From an uncultured Caryophanales bacterium (GTDB taxonomy: Bacteria; Bacillota_I; Bacilli_A; RFN20; CAG-826): 14,149 bases of DNA. Each line of letters starts with the position of its first letter. Within the stretch, counting starts at the first letter, position 1. The notes beneath the pieces are model-generated. The model saw nothing but the letters and a program-made list of their open reading frames with translations, had not been told where the DNA came from and searched no databases. Below, piece by piece: positions 1 through 6,166 of the stretch. Where the stretch lies: assembly GCA_947165725.1 (NCBI GenBank), contig CAMVBL010000028.1, forward strand, positions 1 to 14,149, written 5' to 3'. A program made the position numbers and the translations under genes.

Positions 1-34
1 CCAGTTGGTTGTCCAACCTTTGGGGCTCATATCA
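1..34. mobile_element. Probable right terminal inverted repeat of an IS3/IS150-type insertion sequence (partial)
   Basis: The stretch at 10-34 begins TGTCCAACCTTTGGGG and ends in TCA. Read on the other strand it starts TGATATGAGCCCCAAAGG and finishes GTTGGACA. This resembles, from memory, the terminal inverted repeats of IS150-group IS3 elements (TG...CCCC.AAA.GTTGGACA). The element body and transposase would lie to the left, outside the window. Only one end is visible and no second copy of the repeat occurs in the window, so a solo or decayed end is equally possible. The kinase gene downstream is not disrupted. Confidence 0.42.
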
Positions 35-48
35 AATTAAGGACCTTT

Positions 49-66
49 TAAATTACTTGTAATTTA
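49..66. repeat. AT-rich palindrome beyond the kinase gene
   Basis: An 8-base arm TAAATTAC at 49-56 and its exact complement GTAATTTA at 59-66 are separated by TT. It lies just past the 3' end of the kinase gene, between that gene and the putative insertion-sequence end. It could fold as a weak hairpin with a CTTG loop in transcripts from either strand, but neither side is followed by a run of T, so it is not a convincing intrinsic terminator. Confidence 0.35.
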
Positions 67-68
67 GT

Positions 69-1712
69 TTATTCGTCTTGATAACAAGAGCCACCGATGA
101 ATTCACGGATAATGGAATTACATGGAACCCATTTATCACTTAAGTCATCGAAGAATTTAAGCATACGGATTAATCTTTCCGCCACTGGGAAGTATTCACT
201 TTCAGTATCAATTTCTTCAAGTAATGGCATGGCATATTTCTTCATCACGCTAAGTTCATAACTAGAGAATGAGTTGAAGACATAGTTAGCGCCTTCTTGA
301 GAAGGATAAATCCATTTGAATTCACCTTTTCTAACACTTGGCCACATCTCTAAAGTAGAAATAGCGGAAGCGTTTCTGAATTGGTGGTCACGCACAATTC
401 TTCTAAGAAGTCTTAAATCGGTTAAACTCATTGGGTTATGGTTATCGATATTGACTTGAGATTGTGGGGCAATAAAGATTTTGAATTTTTGGTGAGCAGG
501 AATAGAAGCGGTTAATCTTTCATTTAAGGCATGGATACCTTCAATGATGATTGGTTGATCTTGTGGAACGATTAATTTTCTACCTTCTTTAGCGCGGCAG
601 CCCGCTTTAAAGTCATATCTTGGACATTCAACTTCTAAACCAGCGACTAAGTCAGCGAGGTTTTGGTTAAATAATTCGATATCTAAGGCATCAGCGCTTT
701 CTAAATCTGGCTTACCATCTTCATCTAATGGCGCTTGGCCTCTTGGTAAATAGTAGTCATCCATAGAAATACGGATAGGTTTAATACCTCTAGATAATAA
801 TTCAATTCTTAATCTATTAGCGAATGTGGTCTTACCAGAAGAAGAAGGACCAGCGATACAAATCAAACGAATGGATTCTTTTTCATCTTCAATCATCTGA
901 CCTAATTCACATAATTGACGGTTGTGTCTTTGCTCACAAAGTGTGATAAATTCAACGTCACCATCTTGTTCAATTCTTTGGTTAATACCAACGATAGTGT
1001 TACAACCTGTCGCTAAAGCCCATTGATGCGCTCTTTTTAAGGTCTTACCAAATGTTGGAGCATCTTCAAATGGTGGAATCTCACCATTATAGTCAGGACG
1101 TGGATATTGAATGATAATACCTGGGTGATAATATTTGATAACCCATCTATTGATATAACCAGTGGATGGCACCATACGGTTATACATATAGTTACGATAA
1201 TTACCGCATGTATAAATATGCGCGGTCTTTTCTGGACGATATTTTAAAATATCGACTTTATCTTGATAACCATCTTCGGTAAAGATTCTAGCAGCTTCTT
1301 CTTTAGAAACAATCTTTCTTTCTAATGGTAAATCTAAGGAAACGAGTCTATTCATTTCCGCAACTAATTCTTTGATCATAATACCAGAAGCACTTGTGCC
1401 TGGATTTAAGATTTGTAAGAAGATAGAACGGGAAACGTTATAGGCAAATCTAATTTCATAATGAGGATGGATATTGTGCATAGCCATCGCCACTAAGAAA
1501 CGAAGAGATGATTCATAAATTGGTTTAGCATCTCTATCTTTGCAGGTTAAAGGAATAATTTCAGAATCCTTATCAATTGTGTATGTGAGTTCACGGACAC
1601 GGCCGTTAACATAAGCACATATAATGTTTTTGTCTTTGCCCACGACATCTAACACGGTAACCGGAGCATCATAAATTTTTTCTGTGTTATTAAAAACCAC
1701 TTTAATTGGCAT
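69..1712 (-). CDS. Nucleoside (uridine) kinase with TGS/threonyl-tRNA-synthetase-like N-terminus
   Basis: 547-residue protein of the hybrid family that joins a ThrRS-like N-terminal half to a phosphoribulokinase/uridine-kinase P-loop domain. The kinase half should phosphorylate a nucleoside, probably uridine or cytidine, in cytosolic pyrimidine salvage. Residues about 1-60 look like a TGS domain and about 65-260 like the ThrRS second domain. The kinase domain starts with the Walker A motif GPSSSGKT at 288-295, followed by the substrate-side Asp-Asp-Tyr-Tyr at 318-321 and a PRYDF segment typical of uridine kinases. The ATG at 1712 is chosen because AGGAGG lies eight bases upstream on this strand (1721-1727); a longer TTG-started frame from 1736 would translate through that site. 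A good promoter sits at 1744-1772. The gene is monocistronic in view and divergent from the accessory unit at 1847-3069. The exact substrate cannot be read from the sequence, and the role of the ThrRS-like half is unknown to me. Confidence 0.85.
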   Translation of the reverse strand: MPIKVVFNNTEKIYDAPVTVLDVVGKDKNIICAYVNGRVRELTYTIDKDSEIIPLTCKDRDAKPIYESSLRFLVAMAMHNIHPHYEIRFAYNVSRSIFLQILNPGTSASGIMIKELVAEMNRLVSLDLPLERKIVSKEEAARIFTEDGYQDKVDILKYRPEKTAHIYTCGNYRNYMYNRMVPSTGYINRWVIKYYHPGIIIQYPRPDYNGEIPPFEDAPTFGKTLKRAHQWALATGCNTIVGINQRIEQDGDVEFITLCEQRHNRQLCELGQMIEDEKESIRLICIAGPSSSGKTTFANRLRIELLSRGIKPIRISMDDYYLPRGQAPLDEDGKPDLESADALDIELFNQNLADLVAGLEVECPRYDFKAGCRAKEGRKLIVPQDQPIIIEGIHALNERLTASIPAHQKFKIFIAPQSQVNIDNHNPMSLTDLRLLRRIVRDHQFRNASAISTLEMWPSVRKGEFKWIYPSQEGANYVFNSFSSYELSVMKKYAMPLLEEIDTESEYFPVAERLIRMLKFFDDLSDKWVPCNSIIREFIGGSCYQDE

Positions 1713-1743
1713 TGTATAGTTCCTCCTAAGAGTCAAGTCTTAC

Positions 1744-1772
1744 ATTCTAAACGATACGTTTGTTTGTATCAA
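1744..1772 (-). promoter_or_regulatory. Sigma-A-type promoter of the nucleoside kinase gene
   Basis: Read on the minus strand: -35 TTGATA (1767-1772), a 17-base spacer, and -10 TAGAAT (1744-1749). Each hexamer differs from consensus at one position and the spacing is ideal. Predicted transcription start is near 1737, giving a leader of about 25 bases that contains the AGGAGG ribosome-binding site. Confidence 0.65.
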
Positions 1773-1792
1773 GCAAAAATATTATATACGAT
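1764..1792 (+). promoter_or_regulatory. Possible promoter of the leader ORF/membrane protein unit
   Basis: A candidate -35 TTGTAT (1764-1769), 17-base spacer and -10 TACGAT (1787-1792) point towards the leader ORF at 1847. The hexamers are weaker than those of the divergent kinase promoter. The alternative -10 TATATA at 1783-1788 has poorer spacing. The -35 boxes of the two divergent promoters overlap at 1767-1769, so the two directions would compete for polymerase. Confidence 0.3.
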
Positions 1793-1810
1793 ATTTCTTT
1801 AAATTGCTTG

Positions 1811-1836
1811 CCTATTTGTTTAAAATTACAAATAGG
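1811..1836 (+). promoter_or_regulatory. Perfect hairpin covering the ribosome-binding site of the leader ORF
   Basis: Arms CCTATTTGT (1811-1819) and ACAAATAGG (1828-1836) are exact complements around an 8-base TTAAAATT loop. The 3' arm includes the first three bases of the Shine-Dalgarno AGGAG (1834-1838) of the 33-codon ORF at 1847. In RNA the stem would partly hide that site; in DNA the same symmetry could be an operator. No T-run follows on either strand, so it is not a terminator. Confidence 0.55.
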
Positions 1837-1846
1837 AGATACAAAA

Positions 1847-1948
1847 GTGCTTTATCCGTTTGCTGGACGTTATTTTAATAAGCGCAGACATTTTTGTTAT
1901 GCTTTTAAAGACTATTCTTTTATTCTAAATTTGAGGTTGTGGGCTTAA
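1847..1948 (+). CDS. 33-residue leader peptide, coupled to the downstream gene
   Basis: A GTG-started frame of 33 codons. The site AGGAG (1834-1838) lies eight bases upstream, which is ideal spacing. Its TAA stop (1946-1948) shares an A with the ATG of the following gene (TAATG). The downstream gene has only a poor, distant GAGG of its own (1933-1936), so this ORF is the likely ribosome entry for the unit. The peptide is basic and aromatic (it begins MLYPFAGRYFNKRRHF) and I recognise no domain. A longer frame from TTG at 1760 would lack a ribosome-binding site and run through the hairpin. It may act as a cis-acting leader, a true small protein, or chance coding; the signals favour translation but do not prove a function. 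Confidence 0.45.
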   Translation: MLYPFAGRYFNKRRHFCYAFKDYSFILNLRLWA

Positions 1949-3069
1949 TGAAAAAAAAGACAAAATTTTTAATTATAATTCTATCCATAGTCGTGTCTGT
2001 GCCTTCATTCTCTTTGATAGGCTTTATTTCTTACTTAATAATTGCATCTAATATTCAACGCAAAGTTCATAATCCATCGTTATTGCATCAGACTCGCTAT
2101 GTGTTGGAGAAAGATGGAGGCATAATCTATCTTGATTCTTTAGAATCGTTTATGAGAAGCTCTTTAAACAGAACTTATGAACCACATTATTTTTTCCATA
2201 ACGATATAAGATTAATGAGTACAGGCAATAATTCAATAACATATTCTGAAAAATACGTCGCATTTTCGGGGCGCGTATCTAGTTATAATGATTCAACAAG
2301 TTATATACAGGTGTATGACGCAGATTTTTCGTTAATAAAGGAATTTGCGAACGAAGGATATCATGATGCTATTTTCTATGATAATTTCTTATATTATTCA
2401 AGTTTTAATAATCAATTAGTGAAATACGATATTGAAAATAATAGTACAATTATAGTGGCAAACGATTTAAAACCAACTCTATCGTATTATGATTCTGGCT
2501 ATTCTTTCGATATAGGAAGGTACAACGAGTTTACTAATTGCCTTTTCAATGGCAAAGCCCTTCTATCGCATTATTACGTTGATGGCAATTTGCATTTGTA
2601 TTGTAAAAATTTCGATTTGTGTATCAAACGCAATAGACTATCGATAAATGATATTGAAGACGAAAACAATAACTACTTTTTTGATAGACTGTACGATAAT
2701 GCTTATTTGATTGACGATAAAATTGTTTTTGCGGCATATTGCAGATTAGAAAATGATGAATGTGGGTCACAGTCAGATCTTTGCATTTGTAGATTGGGCA
2801 AATCATATTTATTTATATTTGATATAAAAACCCAAAAAATGAGTTTGATTAAAGAATTTGCTGATGGAACATTTTTAATTGATTATGATTTAGAAAATGC
2901 CCATTATTATTATCAAAGCGCCTTTTACACCAATAATGTTTTTGTCAGGGAATCTAAAAAAATAGAACCCGGAGAATTAAAAACAATTAAAGGCGAAAAA
3001 TATTTACCTCCACGTACTGGTATGCCTTATTATTTATCGTATTGCAACGGTAAGTTTTATGGCGCTTAA
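1948..3069 (+). CDS. Unrecognised membrane-anchored extracytoplasmic protein, possibly beta-propeller-like
   Basis: 373 residues from the ATG at 1948, chosen over the in-frame GTG at 1939 because of the TAATG junction with the leader ORF. The N-terminus is three lysines followed by a hydrophobic segment (about residues 6-33), so this is a signal anchor with the rest probably outside the cell. The body is rich in Tyr, Asn, Asp and Ser in short alternating beta-like strands. The phrase SLIKEFA recurs at 128-134 and 299-305, each time after a strand ending in (Y/F)D, which fits repeated propeller blades. A Cys-rich stretch lies near residues 265-281. The protein ends abruptly at YCNGKFYGA and tandem TAATAA, so it may be truncated relative to relatives. 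Codon choice (for example TCG, CGC) and composition look different from the operon genes nearby, which suggests an accessory or acquired gene. No function can be assigned. Confidence 0.7.
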   Translation: MKKKTKFLIIILSIVVSVPSFSLIGFISYLIIASNIQRKVHNPSLLHQTRYVLEKDGGIIYLDSLESFMRSSLNRTYEPHYFFHNDIRLMSTGNNSITYSEKYVAFSGRVSSYNDSTSYIQVYDADFSLIKEFANEGYHDAIFYDNFLYYSSFNNQLVKYDIENNSTIIVANDLKPTLSYYDSGYSFDIGRYNEFTNCLFNGKALLSHYYVDGNLHLYCKNFDLCIKRNRLSINDIEDENNNYFFDRLYDNAYLIDDKIVFAAYCRLENDECGSQSDLCICRLGKSYLFIFDIKTQKMSLIKEFADGTFLIDYDLENAHYYYQSAFYTNNVFVRESKKIEPGELKTIKGEKYLPPRTGMPYYLSYCNGKFYGA

Positions 3070-3100
3070 TAATTTGGCATAGTACGTCCCTTACCGAGTG

Positions 3101-3118
3101 ACATCTTTTTTAAGGTGT
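3101..3118 (+). terminator. Weak hairpin after the membrane protein gene
   Basis: ACATCTT (3101-3107) pairs with AAGGTGT (3112-3118), with one G-T wobble, around a TTTT loop. It is followed by AGTTTTATTAG rather than a clean T-run. It may be a poor terminator or just a folded 3' end; the stronger candidate is at 3155-3193. Confidence 0.3.
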
Positions 3119-3154
3119 AGTTTTATTAGAAACAACAATAATGAGATAGTCACG

Positions 3155-3193
3155 AAAGCCTATCGTAGTCCAAGCAGGCTTTTTGAGTTTTTT
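3155..3193 (+). terminator. Intrinsic terminator before the cysteine hydrolase/ATP synthase operon
   Basis: The arm AAAGCCT (3155-3161) is exactly complementary to AGGCTTT (3176-3182), with a 14-base loop. It is followed by T residues through 3184, then GAG and six more T (3188-3193). It insulates the membrane protein unit from the operon downstream. A competing stem, GATAG (3145-3149) with CTATC (3160-3164), overlaps its left arm. Confidence 0.55.
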
Positions 3194-3222
3194 CGATTTT
3201 TATATTTTTTAAATATATTATG

Positions 3223-3231
3223 TGATATAGT
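3223..3231 (+). promoter_or_regulatory. Extended -10 promoter of the operon
   Basis: TGATATAGT at 3223-3231 matches the extended -10 form TGnTATAAT with one mismatch. No good -35 lies 16-18 bases upstream in the T-rich tract, as is common for extended -10 promoters. Predicted start near 3238 leaves a leader of about 18 bases with the AAAGGA site (3244-3249) before the ATG at 3256. Confidence 0.5.
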
Positions 3232-3255
3232 GATTATCGCTAGAAAGGATTGTAT

Positions 3256-3777
3256 ATGCAAAGATTACTCGTAGTTGTGGATTATCAAAACGATTTCGTT
3301 GATGGTGCTTTAGGCTTTGAAGGCGCAGATAAGATTGCCCCTCGTATCGTGGAACTCATTAAAGAATTCCGTGCTAATAAAGACACCGTCGTTTTTACGT
3401 ATGATACCCACCAAGAAGATTATTTAAAAACAACCGAAGGCCAATACTTACCTGTTCCTCACTGTTTAAAGGGCACTAAGGGTTGGGAATTACATCCATC
3501 AATTAAAGACCTCGTAGAGGATTCCCTAGTGTTTGAAAAACCAGGTTTTGGTAGCAAAGCTTTAGGCGATTATATTGCTAAAAATAACTTTGACGAGATT
3601 TATCTCTGTGGTCTTGTTAGTGACATCTGTGTCTTTAGTAACGCGATTATCGCTAAAGCGGCAGCCTCCACATACTGCAAAATCAAAATCGTAAGAGATG
3701 CTACTTCATCATTTGATTTAGAGATGCAAGAAAAGGCTTTTGATGTTTTAAAACATCTCCACATGGAAATTATCTAG
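3256..3777 (+). CDS. Isochorismatase-family cysteine hydrolase, nicotinamidase-like
   Basis: 173-residue cytosolic hydrolase. The catalytic triad of the family is visible: Asp9 (in VDYQNDF), Lys95 (in FEKPGF) and Cys125 (in GLVSDICV). The metal-site positions used by PncA-type nicotinamidases are partly kept: Asp50 and His52 in YDTH, and His69 in VPHC. The remaining His of PncA (His57 in M. tuberculosis) has no clear counterpart here; Asp55 or Glu61 could stand in. Likely reaction: nicotinamide to nicotinate plus ammonia for NAD salvage, though related amides are possible. The start is the ATG at 3256, six bases after AAAGGA; a TTG at 3250 would abut that site directly and is rejected. It is the first gene of the long operon, 43 bases before pfp. 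The family assignment is firm; the substrate is inference. Confidence 0.8.
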   Translation: MQRLLVVVDYQNDFVDGALGFEGADKIAPRIVELIKEFRANKDTVVFTYDTHQEDYLKTTEGQYLPVPHCLKGTKGWELHPSIKDLVEDSLVFEKPGFGSKALGDYIAKNNFDEIYLCGLVSDICVFSNAIIAKAAASTYCKIKIVRDATSSFDLEMQEKAFDVLKHLHMEII

Positions 3778-3820
3778 CTAGTTATAAATCTTATATAAAT
3801 ATATAAAGGAGAAACAACTT

Positions 3821-5026
3821 ATGAAAAACATGGTTTACATCCAATCCGGTGGACCAACCTCAGTCATTAACACATCATTATATGGTGCGATTAAAGAAGC
3901 AAAAAAACATCCAGATCTTATCGGTCACATCTATGGCTCTCAACACGGTGTTGAAGGCTTAATCGATGATGACTTAATCGATTTAGGTTTAGAAGACGAT
4001 GAACAAATCGAACTTCTTCTCCAAACTCCAGGTAGTATCTTAGGTACCACAAGAAGAAAACTTCCAAAGGACATCCATACTCCTGAATACGCCGCGATTA
4101 TTGAAAACATCAAAAAACACAACATTGGTTATGTTTTCATCAATGGTGGTAACGACTCCATGGATACCTGCAATAAACTTGCTAAATTAGTTAAAGAATT
4201 AGGTATCGAAGACGTCAAAGTTATCGGTGTGCCAAAAACAATTGATAACGACTTAGCCTGCACAGACCACTCTTTAGGTTTCCCAAGTGCCGCTAAATTC
4301 GTTATTAACTCTGTTAATGCTTTCGCTATGGACGCTAACTGTTTCAAGAAAGGTAAAGTCCACATCGTTGAAATCATGGGCCGTGATGCTGGTTGGTTAA
4401 CAGCTTCTGTTGATTTATTACCAGAACAAACAAGACCACACCTCATTTACTTACCAGAAATGAAGTTCGACTTAGAACAATTCTTAGTTGATGTTCAAAG
4501 AGTTTATAAAGAAAAAGGCTTTGCCTTAGTCGCTATCTCTGAAGGTTTACAATTCGAAAGAGATATGACCAACGTCCGTGTTGATGGTTTCGGTCACGCC
4601 CAATTAGGTGGCGCTGCTGCGGAACTCTGCAGAATCGTTGAAAATAGACTTGATATCGGCACAAGAGCGGTGGAATTCTCCATCATCCAAAGAGCTTTCC
4701 CACAATATGTCTCTTTAGTCGACCGCAAAGAAGCTATTAAGACTGGTGAAAAAGCTGTTCAAGCCGCTCTTAAAGGTAAAACAGGCAAAATGATCATCTT
4801 TGAAAGAGTGAGCCAAAACCCATACAAGATCAAATATAAACTCGCTCCATTAAGCAAAGTCGCTAATGCTGTCAGTCACGTCAAACCAGAAATGATTGTT
4901 GACGCTACACGTATGAGCGATAGCTTCAGAGATTATTTACGTCCATTAGTCCAAGGTGAAGTCAAACTCATCTATAAAGATGGTATCGCCCCAGTGAGTA
5001 ACTTCAAACGTATCAAAGTTAAATAA
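3821..5026 (+). CDS. pfp: Pyrophosphate-dependent 6-phosphofructokinase
   Basis: 401-residue PFK-A superfamily enzyme that phosphorylates fructose 6-phosphate to fructose 1,6-bisphosphate in glycolysis, reversibly if PPi is the donor. The donor-site signature is PPi-type: GGNDS at 109-113 places Asp112 where ATP enzymes have Gly (GGDGS), and PKTIDND at 138-144 places Lys139 where ATP enzymes have Gly. Asp142 is the expected catalytic base. MGRDAGW at 186-192 is the conserved substrate-site motif. AAAGGAG (3805-3811) precedes the ATG by nine bases. Its TAA stop overlaps the start of the AtpI-like gene (TAATG, 5024-5028), so it is translationally tied to the ATP synthase operon. The PPi specificity rests on the two signature residues and on knowledge of the family. 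Confidence 0.92.
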   Translation: MKNMVYIQSGGPTSVINTSLYGAIKEAKKHPDLIGHIYGSQHGVEGLIDDDLIDLGLEDDEQIELLLQTPGSILGTTRRKLPKDIHTPEYAAIIENIKKHNIGYVFINGGNDSMDTCNKLAKLVKELGIEDVKVIGVPKTIDNDLACTDHSLGFPSAAKFVINSVNAFAMDANCFKKGKVHIVEIMGRDAGWLTASVDLLPEQTRPHLIYLPEMKFDLEQFLVDVQRVYKEKGFALVAISEGLQFERDMTNVRVDGFGHAQLGGAAAELCRIVENRLDIGTRAVEFSIIQRAFPQYVSLVDRKEAIKTGEKAVQAALKGKTGKMIIFERVSQNPYKIKYKLAPLSKVANAVSHVKPEMIVDATRMSDSFRDYLRPLVQGEVKLIYKDGIAPVSNFKRIKVK

Positions 5027-5412
5027 TGAAAAAATTCTTTAGCCAAACAATAGAAATAAAAGCCCTTATTATTTCAATAATCGCGACTGTCTTAGGCTTT
5101 CTAGGAACAATATTTCTATTTTGGCAACAAAGAGGAGATATCCCCTTCGGTGTATTGACTGGAGGGGGTATCATCATCCTTGGATGGTTAATACTTTACT
5201 TAAGTAAGAAATACGGCAAAGAGACCGCTAAACTCGATGTCTTTGTGATATTTCTTAGATTATCTTTATTGGTGGTAAGCGCTATTACGTTCGCCGTTTT
5301 ACGCTTACAGCTTAGCTTATATATTATTTCGCCAATATCCTTAATTATCACTTACTTAGTAGTCTCGTTATTAACCCTTATCGCGCACATAGGAAAGGAT
5401 AAAAATGCCTGA
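5026..5412 (+). CDS. AtpI-like small membrane protein at the head of the ATP synthase genes
   Basis: 128-residue integral membrane protein with four predicted membrane segments (about residues 13-33, 40-60, 71-92 and 98-120). Sequence similarity to AtpI is not obvious by eye; the call rests on size, topology and position directly before atpB. AtpI proteins assist assembly of the c ring in some bacteria, including Na+-type enzymes. There is no Shine-Dalgarno; the ATG shares an A with the pfp stop codon, so initiation probably depends on ribosomes finishing pfp. The 3' end overlaps atpB by eight bases, and its stop is TGA. Confidence 0.6.
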   Translation: MKKFFSQTIEIKALIISIIATVLGFLGTIFLFWQQRGDIPFGVLTGGGIIILGWLILYLSKKYGKETAKLDVFVIFLRLSLLVVSAITFAVLRLQLSLYIISPISLIITYLVVSLLTLIAHIGKDKNA

Positions 5413-6166
5413 GGAAAGTAACAACATTTTCAGTAATTTCTTCAAGATTAATATCGCTGGAGAATTAGTGTCTTCACTAATAGTCATTCTCATTATAGTG
5501 ATACTTTCTTTAATCGTGGGCATTTTAGCCGCTAAACATGATCCACTTAAAAAGCCAAAAGGTCTTTTATTAATCGCTGAAATTGGCGTCAATTTCTTTG
5601 ATAACTTTGCTCGTGATTTAGTGGGTACAGCCTTACCTAACTTTGGTGGGTTTATCATGGGTGTAGCGATGTATTTATTCATCTCATTTATTTTTGGATT
5701 AACGGGTCTTCCTTCTCCAGTGACCTATATGGCGGTGCCATTATCTCTTGGCTTGACGACATTCCTATTAATCCATTACACATCCGCTAGATATACGAAG
5801 TGGCGTTATTTTAAACGCTACATCGATCCAATCCCAATCTTTTTACCAATTAACTTAATCTCCATGTGGGCGCCTTTACTCTCGCTCACTTTACGTTTAT
5901 TTGGTAACGCTATCGCAGGTTGGGCATTATTATCCATCGTGGAGTATGCTTTAAGAGATTTATCAAGCACACTTTTCTCTTTCATTCAATCTGAATGGAA
6001 TCAAGTGTTCTTAGCCCCTCTTCCACTCGCGATACTTCACGCTTATTTTGATGTCTTTTCTGGTTTAATCCAGACATTTGTCTTCATTCTTTTGACTTCA
6101 ATATTCATTGGTCAAGAGATTCCAGAAGATATAACTTTAAACACTATGGAAAGGAGGAAGAATTAA
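5405..6166 (+). CDS. atpB: F-type ATP synthase subunit a
   Basis: 253-residue membrane stator subunit that forms the ion half-channels facing the c ring. The essential arginine is Arg164 in LTLRLFGN (E. coli Arg210). The last helix hairpin carries HAYFDVFSG (His212, Asp216) and Gln223 in LIQTF, the equivalent of E. coli Gln252. The position matching E. coli Glu219 is Trp173 (AGW instead of AGE), an unusual residue for the channel. Five to six hydrophobic segments are apparent. AAAGGA (5394-5399) lies five bases before the ATG, inside the end of the AtpI-like gene. The stop overlaps the atpE start (TAATG). Confidence 0.93.
   Translation: MPEESNNIFSNFFKINIAGELVSSLIVILIIVILSLIVGILAAKHDPLKKPKGLLLIAEIGVNFFDNFARDLVGTALPNFGGFIMGVAMYLFISFIFGLTGLPSPVTYMAVPLSLGLTTFLLIHYTSARYTKWRYFKRYIDPIPIFLPINLISMWAPLLSLTLRLFGNAIAGWALLSIVEYALRDLSSTLFSFIQSEWNQVFLAPLPLAILHAYFDVFSGLIQTFVFILLTSIFIGQEIPEDITLNTMERRKN

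Noticed and set aside
49..66. AT palindrome as a terminator for the kinase gene
   Set aside because: The stem is almost all A-T and is not followed by a T-run on the minus strand; kept only as a repeat.
1713..1736. N-terminal extension of the kinase from a TTG codon
   Set aside because: The extension would translate the AGGAGG site itself (Leu-Arg-Arg), and the ATG at 1712 is ideally spaced from it.
1811..1836. Hairpin as an intrinsic terminator
   Set aside because: No T-run follows on either strand, and it lies directly on a ribosome-binding site.
1760..1846. Longer version of the leader ORF from a TTG at 1760
   Set aside because: It has no ribosome-binding site, starts within the promoter region and crosses the hairpin; the GTG at 1847 has a well-spaced AGGAG.
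4129..4446. Open frame of 105 codons antisense to pfp
   Set aside because: It is a shadow of the conserved pfp reading frame, with no start signals or recognisable protein; the same applies to the minus-strand frames over atpB, atpA and atpD.
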